A stretch of 64,000 nucleotides of DNA, from positions 75,468,353 to 75,532,352 of the forward strand of contig CM036201.1 in NCBI GenBank assembly GCA_020631735.1, given 5' to 3'. The notes under the pieces are model-generated. The model made no database searches. It was not told the DNA's origin and saw only the letters and a program-made list of their open reading frames with translations. The position numbers and the translations under genes are program-made. Origin of the DNA: Saccharum officinarum (lineage: Eukaryota > Streptophyta > Magnoliopsida > Poales > Poaceae). Position 1 is the stretch's first letter; every line of letters starts with the position of its first letter. Shown one piece after another: positions 34,907 through 46,500 of the stretch.

Positions 34907-37366
34907 GCATAATAAGTAACAAAATCAACATATATGCTAACTTGATCAAGATACTAGCACAACTATTCCGCAAGATAACTAAACATAGTAAGTCGGGAAG
35001 TAAAATTTAACTTGTATGGAAAATGCTCAAAGTCTTGCAAAACTTAAATGATACAAAATTTTACTAAACCTTGGAGACGGCTTCAGAACCTAATATATTA
35101 TACAACCATGGATCATGAAATACAATATTTACATTCTCATTTATTTACATCAAGCACTCAAACCTGAATCTCCCCTGCATATGCCACATATGCATCAAAG
35201 GAGTGATCACCGTGTCATACAACTTTTACCTAAAAGCGCACTTCATCCAGGCCTCATATGGTATTATCTAAAAGCTCCTCTTCATCTGGGCCTCATATGG
35301 TTTAGAGCAATAGTACGGCGTGCATTGAGGTCCCAATCCTATCAGTTGTTGTGTTTTTGTGTTTTTCATGTTTGCCTACAGTTGTTAGCTAGGTCATCGT
35401 CATTGTTGTGTTGTTCCTAAATTGGACTTCACTACTCTTTTAATATAATCAACAACTTTCCTGTTAGATCCGTTTTAAAATTTTCTTTTCAAGAGACATT
35501 TATTTATGAAAAAACAAAAAAGGTGGTCATGATAGGTTCGTCCTAAATTGGAAGTTTGGCTCGACTGGGAAGACGAAGAAAAGGTCCGGGTAAAAAGGCA
35601 AAGCTGATGGATTATTGCCGAGGGACCTTCCAGAGATTTCAGGGCTTCTTTTCTAAAATTAAACAGTTATAAAATTAGCTCCACGGCAAGTACCAAGGCA
35701 ACTGCAATAGTTAAATTAGCTGTTTGGAAATTGAGTTACATGACTAAATATGAAATACTACCGACATAATAATTTTATTACAGTGTAGGAAAACATCTCT
35801 CAGAGACACAACCATAATAGCAAGATACATAAAAGTTGTAGGGGAAGGAAAACCAGATGATAATACCAAGATACATAGAAGTGTAGGGCAAGGAAAACCA
35901 TGCGTTGCCACCAATCCATCATGGTACAGGAAGCCATTTATGCCTAGGATAGGATGATACAAGTAGAAAAGTAGGCGTAAGTCAGTGACTGTAAACTGAA
36001 CCAATCTGATCAAATATAATAGTAGAAAACACAAAGAGGTACGAAATCTGAGATCCTATATATGTAGCTTCTTAGTACTATAATATAATGATACACAACT
36101 CTCCTATTCGAGAAAAGACATATGTAGAAGGCGGAAAGATGTGGTCTAGATGTGAAATCAACATGATCATTTGTCTTGCTTTCTTTGGACAAACTGGATT
36201 CTCTAATAAACATACCAATGGCAAATTCCTTGTTTTCTGCTTGCTATTAGAAGTTCAGCATGAAAAAAAATATTGCAAGGTAAAGTCTCTTATGACTAAA
36301 ATACAGACATCATCACAATCATAAATGACAAATGTGACTAAATTTCAACTGGATCTAATTGTGGTTGCAGTGTTTTGGAAAGGTATCTAAGACGGTGTTT
36401 TGACATAGATGCTCATGCATGCTCTCCGTGCTTAGGTGAATGGGTGGCTGATCAGATTGTGTTGTATTCTCGTATATCAAGGCCGTTACTTCTATGTCCT
36501 TTGGTAGCTCTCTGCTACCAGCTGTGAGACCATTTTCACCGCAAACTAATAGTCCATTTGTTTGTTTAAGTGCAAATGCAGTGATGAACAAGTAACAATC
36601 TTATTTCCCTCACTGGATATTTTTCTAACCTAGACAGAAAGTAACACTAATGGCCTTGATGCCAAAGTCCTACATTGCACTAGTGGCACATTAGTGACTA
36701 CTGTTGCGACAAATAAAAGTCCATATATGTGGTGAAATGCAAATACAAAGCTGAACTGAACATCTTATTTTTCTCACTGGATATGTTCGTTTTGTAGCCA
36801 AAACTTATAACTTGTTAATAATTTTACCTACATAATTTTTCTTGTGCATAACAATAACAACAGTAGTAATAGTTATAATCAATACCAATAAAAAGATCAG
36901 TACATTTTTTACAAAGTAGGCAACCACCACTGGTAAATACAAACATTTTTTTAGCAGTTTACCAACCCTGTAGAGAAGAGTATGTCGTATGAGTACATGT
37001 TGCCGCATGATACAAATTAAAAGCAAAATCTACAGCTACCCTGCTGATTTGAGGCTGTGCTCTGTGTCGCTTTAATACTTTGTAAAACCCAAGTAATTAA
37101 TTAACTGTGGTGAGCCTTTGTAGTGGAGAATTTTGCCATAGGACACTCAAAACATGTCACTCTAGCTGAAATGAACCAAAAAATGATCTTTGCTACTAGA
37201 CACTAATACAACATTTTATATATTTGCTGCTACGCAGGATTAATTGTGCTCTAGTAAATGTTAAAAAAATCCATGAGGACATTAACCATGCATGTTTATT
37301 GTGTTCAGCAGCAAAGATAAGTTTTTTTTCGGTCTCTTTCAGCAAAAATGGCAAGCTTTTTATTTA
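34907..37366. other. Intergenic, no gene recognised
   Basis: About 2.4 kb of AT-rich sequence. A 45-bp phrase (AAGATACATA.AAGT..TAGGG.AAGGAAAACCA) occurs twice at about 35822 and 35868. Some of the right part could be the former 3' region of the F-box gene that reads toward it. I see no exon with support. Confidence 0.4.
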
Positions 37367-37726
37367 GGACCTGTTTGGATCATTGGAATTGAATCCATTA
37401 TAATAATTACAATTTAGTCATAGATTAATTAAGCTAATATGGTTATATATGGAATATATTTGTATATTATTGTTAGCCATACAAAAGACATATTTTATAT
37501 GTTGCATTTCTATTGTAGGGAGACGAGTTGAAGAGTGTGCTATAAGTTGAAGAGTAGAATATAGTATGGTTATTTATAGAATTCATTTCCATCTCTCACT
37601 TTATGAATTTGAGATAGACTTATTTGTGAGCTTAGGAAAGTTATGGAATGTCAAATTCCAAACAAAATAGTCTAATCCATTAAGTAGATTCCAATTGCTA
37701 TAAAATGAAGGGATCCAATCAGCCCC
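37367..37726. mobile_element. Tourist (PIF/Harbinger) MITE, 360 bp
   Basis: The ends GGACCTGTTTGGATCATTGG and GAAGGGATCCAATCAGCCCC are inverted. TTA flanks both sides (37364-37366 and 37727-37729), the canonical PIF/Harbinger target. It is AT-rich and non-coding. It lies just downstream of the broken F-box gene. Confidence 0.78.
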
Positions 37727-38548
37727 TTAGTGAAATATGGCAACCCTAGCAGTAAAAGCTAAATATGCATAAAATACAACAGAATCATTGCACTGTAGGC
37801 GATCGAGACTTACCCCATAACGAAACTTTTTCTTCACCCTCCATTTGGGCGCCCTCTCCTTACATGATATCTTCCCTTTGTTCCTACAGCAGAGAGGAAA
37901 GGGAGAGGGAGTGATGTGCTTGCATAGCAACATTAATAAAATGTTCAAGTGAAAGGAACAGTTGCAATTTACTAGAACAAAGATTGAAAATGAAAACCAG
38001 GGCACCAACCAGTATGAAGGAGAGCAGCAGGTTATGATATGGCACATGATGCTATAAGGACCTGGAATATCTTTTTGTTCTGCGATTCCATCTGTTGCTT
38101 GTGATAATGTGCCACTACTGAGGTGGTATTGACTAAGATAAATTTTGGACTCGCACATGACAATGGTGTCAGGCACAATGGTAGGAAACACCTTAGAGCT
38201 GACACAGAGTGACCTCCTACCAATGAAGAGTGCATTGCCATCTATGGATGTCAGAGGGACAGTCCTTCCAGCATAAGATCAGCTAGCCTGTAAACTGAAT
38301 AGCAAACCGCATGCCATTTTGTGCAAATCACCAAAATCTCTGAGTTGCATTCTACCAGATGGTAGTAATACGATATATAGCTCGTGTCGCTTGTTGGCCA
38401 TTTAAATTTTGCAACCGACTTTGGTGATGGCACCGATAAAGAGCCAATGTCCGTACCTTCCTGCTGGGGTGGGTCGATCTGTATGACCTCATGCTCATCT
38501 CTAGCTGTTTCAGCTCGCAGAAACACATAAAGCTTTCCTTGCAATTGA

Positions 38549-38786
38549 CGCTTGTTTAGTTTGCCTCAAAGTTCCAAGTTTTTTCACTCTCTCCATCACA
38601 TCAATTTTTAACTGTTTGCATGGAGTATTAATGTAGGTAAAAAAAATAACTAATTACACAGTTTAGTTGGAAATCACGAGATAAATCTTTTGAGCCTAGT
38701 TGGTCCATGATTGGACAATATTTGCCAAATAAGACGAAAGTGATACTATTCATCAGGTTGAAATTTTCTTCAATCTGAACAAGGGC
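38549..38786. mobile_element. Tourist-type MITE, 238 bp, inside F-box coding region
   Basis: It begins CGCTTGTTTAG and ends CTGAACAAGGGC, with TGA on both sides (38546-38548 and 38787-38789). It is nearly identical in reverse complement to the 238-bp copy at 18563-18800. It separates NLSSNLPF from QGKLYVF in the DUF295 domain, so it landed in coding sequence. Confidence 0.82.
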
Positions 38787-38950
38787 TGAATGGCAAATTT
38801 GAAGAAAGGTTGCCGCGCTCCCAGGTTGTTGTGACCCTCCATTGCTGATCACCAGAGGTAGCAAAGCATATATTATACACCTGACTTGGCCGCATCATTA
38901 CTCTGACGAGTCCATCTGCACCCACGCTGACGCTGGCAGCATGGATCTTT

Positions 38951-39190
38951 CCCTGGTTAGTTCCTAAAAATTTTGCAAAATTTTTCAAATTATCCGTCAC
39001 ATCGAATCTTTTGACACATGCATGAAGCATTAAATATAGATAAAAAATAAAACTAATTACACAGTTTAGACGAAATGGACGAGACGAATCTTTTAAGCCT
39101 AATTAGATCATGATTGGACACTAATTGCCAAATAACAACGAAATTTGCTACGGTACCATTTTGCAAAAAAAAAAAAAACTAAACCGGCCC
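38951..39190. mobile_element. Tourist-type MITE, ~240 bp, inside F-box gene
   Basis: The right end AAACCGGCCC is followed by TAA. The left end CCTGGTTAGTTCC is decayed. Shared interior words (GAAGCATTAAAT, CTAATTACACAGTTTAG, AAGCCTAATTAG) tie it to the element at 5234-5462. It replaces the stretch between the two DUF295 pieces of the F-box gene and brings in stop codons on the minus strand. Confidence 0.7.
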
Positions 39191-39743
39191 TAAGAAAGTA
39201 CAACATCTCCGCCTCCGAGCGGCAGCGCACGTACCGCGAGAGGGTCTCCAGCGGCGGGAACTCTGCGGTATCGCCGGTGAAGGGGTGAAGGAGGCGGATG
39301 GCAGTGTCATGGTCCCTCTGCAGCAGGAGGATGCCGTCGACAGAGTAGAGGACGCAGTGGTCCTTGAAAACGGGGAGCTTGACGCGGACGAAGGCGCCAG
39401 TCGAGAGGTTGAAGAAGCGGACGTAGCCGCGGAGCTTGCCGTGGCCTGGGTGGAGGCCGCGGCCCTCCGGCAGCATCATCCACCGGCGCGGGTAGAAGCG
39501 CGGGTCGACGATGCCGCGGCCGCGCGGGCAGGCAGTGCTGGATCGCCAGTGGCGGCACACGGCTCGGAAGCGGATGTAGTCCCGGAAGTCGCCGGCTAGC
39601 ACTCGCCATCCGACTAGGCTCACCAAATCCTCGTTCAGAGACGCCCACGGGGATGAATCGGCGGTGGTAACCTTCCGCCGCCGGCGCGCACGGCTGCACG
39701 CAACCGAGTTCCCTGGGCGATTCCGAGAACTCGATGAAGACAT

Positions 39744-40527
39744 GCCGCGATAATAACAGATAAATAGCAGATCCGGTTCACCAAACTCACTGAAGGAACA
39801 AAAATACAATTTTTATGGAATCGTCTGGCAAAGGAACAGCGACAGCTGCAGACGAGACGACGCCGAGGGCCGCCGGGGAGAGAGTGCCGCCTTCGCAGTT
39901 CGCACGAACACTCAGGAAGCACCGAGGCGGCGGCGGCGGGCCTTATAGAGGGCAGAGGAAACCGAATTTTTTTTATTTGAATGACCTAAAAAAGCAAGCT
40001 TTTATGAAAAGCATGCATCGAACTAATAAATTTCTAAAAATAGCCTTTTTAGTCATGCTATAAAAGTTATGCACGATTCACCATTATAGTCACGCCAGCA
40101 CATACGCGTGATTAGCTAAACTTTGCGGACGTTTGAGTTGCATCATACCTCTTGTAGTTTTGAATTGAAACTAGAAAATTCTTATCGTAACGTTATATCC
40201 GAGCCTTAGGTTAAGCTGTTTAGCAAGCCTTAAACTGGACTCCAAAATTAATAATAATAAATAAATTCATGGTATGTAAAGTAGTATTTTCGAGAAATTT
40301 ATCAGTGTATATACCTGTTTAGGTAAAATCAAAGTTTCTTAACAAAGCACAATGCTAAAGCAACAACCCAAATTGATCATCAAAAACAAAGCACAATGCT
40401 AAAAATTAAGTTTTAATTCGAAATGAAATTTAGAAGTGCTGCAACCAAACCTGGGTAATCCATAGGTCGTATGTCCTCATCACATGGACAACAATCGCTG
40501 CTCGAGACTCCAACAATTACTTAAATA
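39744..40527. other. F-box gene upstream region and intergenic
   Basis: A GC-rich stretch (39820-39950), probably the former leader and promoter of the F-box gene, then AT-rich intergenic DNA. No other gene is seen. A CCAGCACATACGCGTGATTAG phrase near 40090 resembles the ends of the Mutator-like family at 23841 and may be a fragment of it. Confidence 0.4.
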
Positions 40528-40829
40528 CTTCCTCTGTCTCTGAAAGAATCAATTTGTAGCCCAAAAATTTGTCCCTAAAAGAATTGATTTCTGGTGGTGA
40601 ACGGTCCACCAATCCACATTAATCTGTCGTAGTCTGGGTTGCATTTAACACAACATCTCTCTCCTACGCTGCTATTGGATACTCCAAACAATACTATTTA
40701 ATTAGGCTTCTCGGTAACTAGAGAGATATTAAGGTTCAACAGTTTAATGAGGGGTAGCATGGTCTTTTATCTTATTTGCTAATCTGTCCTAAAGTTGCTA
40801 GGAATTCATTCTTTCAGAGACAGAGGGAG
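40528..40829. mobile_element. Stowaway MITE, 302 bp
   Basis: The ends CTTCCTCTGTCTCTGAAAGAAT and ATTCATTCTTTCAGAGACAGAGGGAG are almost perfect inverted repeats next to TA on both sides (40526-40527 and 40830-40831). An internal AAAAGAATTGATTT repeat of the terminal motif is also present. It is a well preserved copy. Confidence 0.88.
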
Positions 40830-41513
40830 TATTATCAATAGCCATGTAGTTTTTAGCAAACAAGATAGAATGACAAATAATGAAATTTTTGGAAAAGAAA
40901 TTTCTTGTTTCAGTAATAGATTAGCAAATACATCTGTACATTGCAAAATGAAGAAAAAAAATCCTCGCACATTCGAGAGCCATAAACATGGCTCAAAAGC
41001 TGAATGACAAGTCGATTTTTTATGCACATTCATTATTCCAGTCTAATAAAATGAGATGAGAACATTGATATACGTTTTACTTGGGTGTGGAACAAAATAA
41101 CACTTTATAAATTTGGCTAATCCATTAAGAGGACAACATGAACCATGTAGATTACATGTCGTACTCCCTTCGCCGTGTAATATAGCTTATTCAAGCATTA
41201 AAAATTATACTTAAGGGACTCTATGGGACAAAACAATTTCGGAAAAATATTTGTATATTTTTTCGTAAAATCTAATTGATCTTCATGAACTATTGTAAAA
41301 GTCTGATTTACGTCCTTTGTGGGTGACTTGGCACCACATAGGATGGCTGATGTGGCGCCGCATCAGCTAAAACCACTTTCAAAACCGCTTGAGAAGTTAA
41401 ATCGGACGGTTTCAATAGTTGAAGGATCCTAGCAAACCGAATTTCTAAGAGAGGAAGATAAATCAAAAACTTATGCCGTTGTTTTCTTTTTTTGAACATG
41501 GAAGCAGATTCCA
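40830..41513. other. Intergenic with repeat fragments
   Basis: A TACTCCCTTCGCCGTGTAATATAGC word at 41162 looks like one end of another Stowaway without a clear partner. The segment 41310-41400 (GGTGACTTGGCACCACATAGG, CGCCGCATCAGC) looks like transposon debris. No gene is visible. Confidence 0.4.
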
Positions 41514-41668
41514 TTACTCATCAACCGGTGCCAAATCATTGGCAACCAACACCTGGATACAAGCCAGGATAGAATCCCTGACCGAGTACATGTCTGAAAC
41601 AAGACTAGCACCTAAACTTGCTAAAGCATGCGCTACTGAATTACATGACCGAGAGTTAAAAGTTACAA
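41514..41668 (-). pseudogene. RNase-H-like (RVT_3) relic, C-terminal end
   Basis: The minus strand reads NSRSCNSVAHALASLGASLV, followed by VLVANDLAPVDE and a stop at 41514. This is the typical end of plant RVT_3 RNase-H-like domains, which usually stand in LINE-derived or domesticated genes. It continues directly the piece at 48480-48712 once the copia element is removed. The 5-bp duplication ATTTT is at the junction. Confidence 0.72.
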
Positions 41669-41673
41669 ATTTT

Positions 41674-42145
41674 TGTTAGGTTTCGATCTCCCACCATTAG
41701 GCCCAACGACCTTTTGGGCCTTGCTTCTCGCGCCCTGATCGGGGGCGCCCAACCCTATATGGTTGGTGGGCCCCGTCACACTGCGCATAAATAGAGGTGG
41801 GGGGCTGGCCGGCTTAGACTAAGAGGTTGTCCTCAGCCGCCATTCCCACCGACATTCCCCATCCCGATCTGAGAGGGGCACAGCCAGTGACGGAAAGCCG
41901 CCACCGTCTCCACGCAGAACCTCCTCATCGCGTCAATGGCTCCTCCGGCAAATGAGACTGCGGCCAGCGCATCGACTGCTACGACTACTGCCTCCATGGA
42001 TGGTTTGCGATCACTACTGCTCACCTTTCTCTCTCTCTAGTAGAAGCATTGATAGGAGTTGCGACGTTTACTGTACATCGACATTTCGTTGTTCTTACTG
42101 TAAAGAAGCCTGATCTAACGAATCGTTGAATTTCGAACTATAACA
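41674..42145 (+). repeat. Copia 5' LTR, 472 bp
   Basis: TGTTAGG...ATAACA borders. A TATA-like ATAAATA lies at 41787-41793, about a quarter of the way in, and is the probable element promoter. Confidence 0.93.
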
Positions 42146-42146
42146 A

Positions 42147-42158
42147 TGGTATCAGAGC
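42147..42158 (+). promoter_or_regulatory. Copia primer binding site (tRNA-iMet)
   Basis: TGGTATCAGAGC, one base after the LTR end, is complementary to the 3' end of plant initiator methionine tRNA, the usual copia primer. Confidence 0.92.
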
Positions 42159-43586
42159 CGTGGTTATGAATCAAGAACCCTAGATCAGGTAAACCGACTC
42201 TAAATCGGAGATGAACCCTAACCCTAACCGGGTACAGTGATGAAGAACTTGAACACGATTCGTTTTCACGGATCAGAAAACTAAATCCAAGAAACCCTAA
42301 CCCTAGATCGAAAGAAAAGAGGATGAACAGAACCGTCGGCCGAGACTCGGTCTTTTCTCCGACGCCGTGCGCATGAACCAAAAAAAACCGCAGCTCGCCA
42401 CCCTTAGGCACGAATGCGCGTGGTTGAAGAAAACCGGCGGTGGCCGGTGCTCGCGTGTTCGATCACCGGCGGCCGCCACGGCGCGCGCGCGAGAGAAGGG
42501 CGCCGTCTGCTAGCCCGCTCGACGGCGGCGAGCTCAGCTTAGGGCGAGCTCGCGCGCTGGCGAGGGGGGCAGCAGCGGTGCCACCGTCTTCGGTTTCTCC
42601 AGCCACGAGCCACCGTCTTCGGTTTCTCCGGCCACGATTCACCGTCTTCAGTTTCTCCGGCCACCATGGGCGGAGCCAACTGCGGCTGAGAGAGATAGGA
42701 AAGAAAGAAGAAGTTTTGCTCCGGAGAGCCACCGGCGGTTGTGGACGCCATGACCGCCGCCAGGTGACACTGAGAACGAAGGCAAGAAGAGAAGGGAAAA
42801 GTGACTTAGGGTTTGGGATCAACCGGCCGACTCCTTGGTTTTGTTCCCGCGATGATCGTGGACGACCATCCGATCGGGATGAAGGGCTCAGATCGGCCGG
42901 TTGCTGCTGGGCCTGAAATCAGCCCAGGCGGGCGGAGAGAATGTCGGCCCAGGCCCAGGTTACGGCCTGGGCGTGACATTGGGCAGTTTGGGCCGCCCGA
43001 CCGCGCGTGGGCCGGCGGGAGCATGGGCCGCGAGCCACCGGCTGGGCCGCGCGAAAAGAAAGGGCCTTCGGGCCAAATTGATAAAGGAAATGAATTTCAT
43101 TTTATTTTTTTCAAAAGCAATATTTATATGAATTCGATGAATATTTGAATGAATTTGAATAGAATTTGAATAAGAATTTTCCGTGCAATTTTGTCCAACG
43201 ACATTTTGCTCAGAAAATAATGAAATTTTTTTAGTGCTTCTGGAAAATAACATTATGAGAATTTTATTATTATTTCCGCTGCGTACTTGATATAATTATT
43301 TTCATTATCAAATTCGAACCAACAGGCGAATTTGGTTTTGAAAAATGAATAATAATTGAAGATGAATTATAGTATTGTTATTTTCTGACCAACGTTGTTA
43401 ATAACAATATTATAATTTTGATTCATGAAAATTGTGCATTAATTTTATTTCTGCCCAACGGTGATGTAAAATTATTGCATAGATGAATTATATGTTTCAA
43501 TTTGACCAACGTTGAGTTAAAGCATATGATTCCACGTATAAATGTTTCTCACTTACTCTGATGTGGTTTCAGGAGGCAAATGCATT
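42159..43586 (+). other. Long copia leader with GC-rich insert and 31-bp repeats
   Basis: About 1.4 kb separates the primer site from gag, long for a copia element. The part 42330-43080 is GC-rich with many short frames. A unit of about 31 bp (CACCGTCTTCGGTTTCTCCG and variants) occurs three times in tandem at about 42579-42665. From 43080 the leader is AT-rich. Frames here have no recognised domain and are not counted as genes. Confidence 0.6.
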
Positions 43587-46500
43587 ATGAACATCGCGAA
43601 CATCCCGACACTCAACGGGACAAATTACCGTGTGTGGCGGGAGAAATATGAACTTGAACTTACGTTGGGAGAGGTCGATTATGCCATCATCTCACCGTGT
43701 CCCACTGAACCTGTGGATCCGGTGAGAGAAGAAAATGAATCTGACGCTGATTTCACTGCTCGAAAGCGTGATCATGCTGAGATAAGAATGAAATATGGTC
43801 TTGAACATAGGCAATGGACCCTCTCTAACCGCAAGTGCTTATTGGTAGCTAAGGCCACCATAGAAGAACAGATAAGGGGCTCAATCCCTGAATGTGCTAC
43901 TACCACAAAATATCTTGATAAAATCAAGAGTCAGTTTACTGGGTCTACCAAGGCCACAGCAAGTTCACCGATAAAGAAGCTTGTGAATGAAAAATATACT
44001 GGTGGTAGCATCAGAGAGCATATTTTGAAGATGAACACCACGACATCTAAGCTAAAAGAGATGAATTTGAAGGAAGATGATTTCCTGATTCATTTGATTT
44101 TTGCTTCTTTGCCAAAAGAATATGACACTTTTATTGTGAACTATAATATGCAGCCTGAAAGATGGGGCATAGAAAGACTTATTTCAATATGTGCTCAAGA
44201 AAAGGAGAGGATAAAGTCCTCACAGGGTGAATCTGCTCACTTTGTGAAGGATAACAAAAGAAAGAACTTTAATGGCAAGAACTTTAAACCACAAGGGAAA
44301 CCCAAGTGGGATAAGGCCTCTTTCTCAAATTCACAGGGAAAGAAACCCCAGAAATCTGAAAATCAGCAGAACAACTCCTATGGTGGAGCTGAGAAAGATC
44401 AATGCAAGCACTGCTTTAAGAAGGGACACTACAAGAGAGACTGTCCAGACTTCCTGAAATCTCTACTAAAGAGAGGTGATGAATTTATTACATTTGTAGA
44501 TGAATCCCTATATTTATGTTATGCTAAATTCACTTGGTGGGTTGATTCAGGAGCAACTACTCATGTTGCAAATTCTTTACAGGGGTTAAGTGGGACGAGA
44601 ACCTTGCAAAGAGGAGAAAGAACGATTAAAGTTGCAAATGGAGTGCAAGCCAATGTTGAAGCTATTGGAGATTTATCTTTAGAACTGAATAATGGCTTTG
44701 TACTTAGACTTAAAGAAGTGCTTTATGTTCCCTCTTTGCGTAGAAATTTGATAAGTGTTTCAAAACTTGATGATGATGGAATTGATTGCCATTTTGGTAA
44801 TGGCAAATGTAAGATACTTATTGATAATGAATGTGTTGGTCTTGCCTTCCGACAAGACAAGCTTTATTTATTATCTCTTGATGAGAATGCGAATAATGTA
44901 TACGATGAGAATATGAATGATTCCCCATCTGCGAATGTAACTAAGAAGCGGAAGCGAATTGATGACGCTTCTTCGAAATTATGGCACTGTCGCTTGGCCC
45001 ATATTTCGAGGGGAGAATAGAACGTCTGATTAAAGAATCAATTCTTTCGCACTTAGAATTTTCAGATTTAGAACAATGCGTTGATTGCATCAAAGGAAAG
45101 TATGTCAAGAAAATTAAGAAAAATGCCAAACGAAGCGCAGAAACTTTAGAAATAATCCACACTGATATATGTGGTCCATTTCCTGTGAAAAGTGTGGATA
45201 GTTATGATTCGTTTATAACATTCACAGATGACTACTCTCGTTATGGCTATATTTATCCAATTAAAGAAAGATAGGAAGCATTGGATAAATTCAAAATATT
45301 TAAAGCTGAAGTTGAAAATCAGCACAATAAGAAAATAAAGATAGTACGATCAGACCGAGGTGGAGAGTACTATAGGCGACATACCTCATATGGCCAAATT
45401 CCTGGACCGTTTGCAAAGTTTCTACAGGAAAATGGCATAGTCGCTCAGTATTCCACATCGGGGGAGCCTCAGCAGAATGGAGTGGCTGAAAGACGCAACC
45501 GTACCTTAATGGATATAGTAAGAAGCATGATAAGTTACTCCACATTACCGATTAGTTTATGGATGGAGGCACTGAAAACCGCCATTCACATACTTAATCG
45601 AGTACCAAGCAAATCGATGCCTAAAACACCGTATGAATTATGGACAGGAAGGGAACCCTCACTTAACCATTTGCGTGTGTGGGGCTGTCCGGCTGAGGCA
45701 AAAGTGTTTAATCCAAACATAGTAAAGTTAGACTCCAAGACAGTCAGCTGCCATTTTATTGGCTATCCAAAAAGATCGAAAGGATATCGCTTCTATTGTC
45801 CTGACAGACATACGAAGATTGTAGAAACAAGACACGCTGTGTTCTTAGAGGATAACATGATCAGGGGGAGCATGGTAGCACGAGAAATAAGCCTACAGGA
45901 GAAGCGGGTACATGTACCCACTCTGATGGTTGAAGAACCATTCTTTACGCTACCTGTTGCTGTTACGCCGACAGTGCAAGACACTGTAGTGCCAACACCT
46001 GTTGCAAGTTCTCCCGTGGCGACAATGAATGAACATGAGGAACCTATCCTTGAGGAGCCTGTCCTTAAGGAACCTATAGAACCAAATGTCACGTATGAGG
46101 AAGAACAGCAACAGCCCAATGTGGAACAAGTGCCAGAGGCACCTAGAAGGTCTCAAAGAACAAGAAGGTCAGCTATTTCTAATGACTATGAAGTTTATGA
46201 AACAGAAAAATTTCAGATGGGGGATGATCCCACCTCATTTGAAGAAGCCATGAGAAGCGACCATTCATCAAAGTGGTTTAAGGCCATAGAAGATGAAATG
46301 AAATCAATGAGTACCAACAAAGTTTGGGACTTGGAAATTATTCCTAAAAGAGCCAAAATAGTAGGTTGTAAATGGATCTACAAAACAAAATATGACTCCC
46401 AAGGGAATGTAGAAAGATTTAAAGCGCGACTTGTGGAGAAAGGCTTTACGCAAAGAGAAGGGATTGATTACAATGAGACATTTTCTCCAATTTCATGTAA

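Larger units (their letters stand above)
37814..39743 (-). pseudogene. F-box/DUF295 gene broken by two MITEs and a frameshift
   Basis: F-box/DUF295 proteins are candidate substrate adaptors of SCF ubiquitin ligases. The minus-strand ATG at 39743 opens a Ser- and Arg-rich start. An F-box follows (WASLNEDLVSLVGWRVLAGD, then RFRAVCRHWRSST). The DUF295 region comes next (LLHPFTGDTAEFPPLETL), then a MITE at 38951-39190, the DUF295 core (VSVGADGLVRVMM, CFATSGDQQW) at 38948-38790, a second MITE at 38549-38786, and QGKLYVFLRAE to VYRLADLML at 38545-38270. A single missing base near 38270 puts the next block in another frame (SIDGNALFIGRRSLCV and onward to about 38010). A putative last recognisable exon (KISCKERAPKW) lies at 37814-37883 with good acceptor and donor. 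The domain order is otherwise complete. It is probably a pseudogene; splicing out of one MITE cannot be ruled out. It is the closest relative in this window of the split relic at 23.5/29.7 kb. Confidence 0.82.

Noticed and set aside
42225..42300. Telomere-like CCCTAACCCTAAC words
   Set aside because: Only two or three units, not the plant CCCTAAA repeat, and located in a copia leader.
42440..42916. 158-codon frame in the copia leader
   Set aside because: GC-rich sequence open on several strands at once, no domain, and upstream of gag where no gene is expected.
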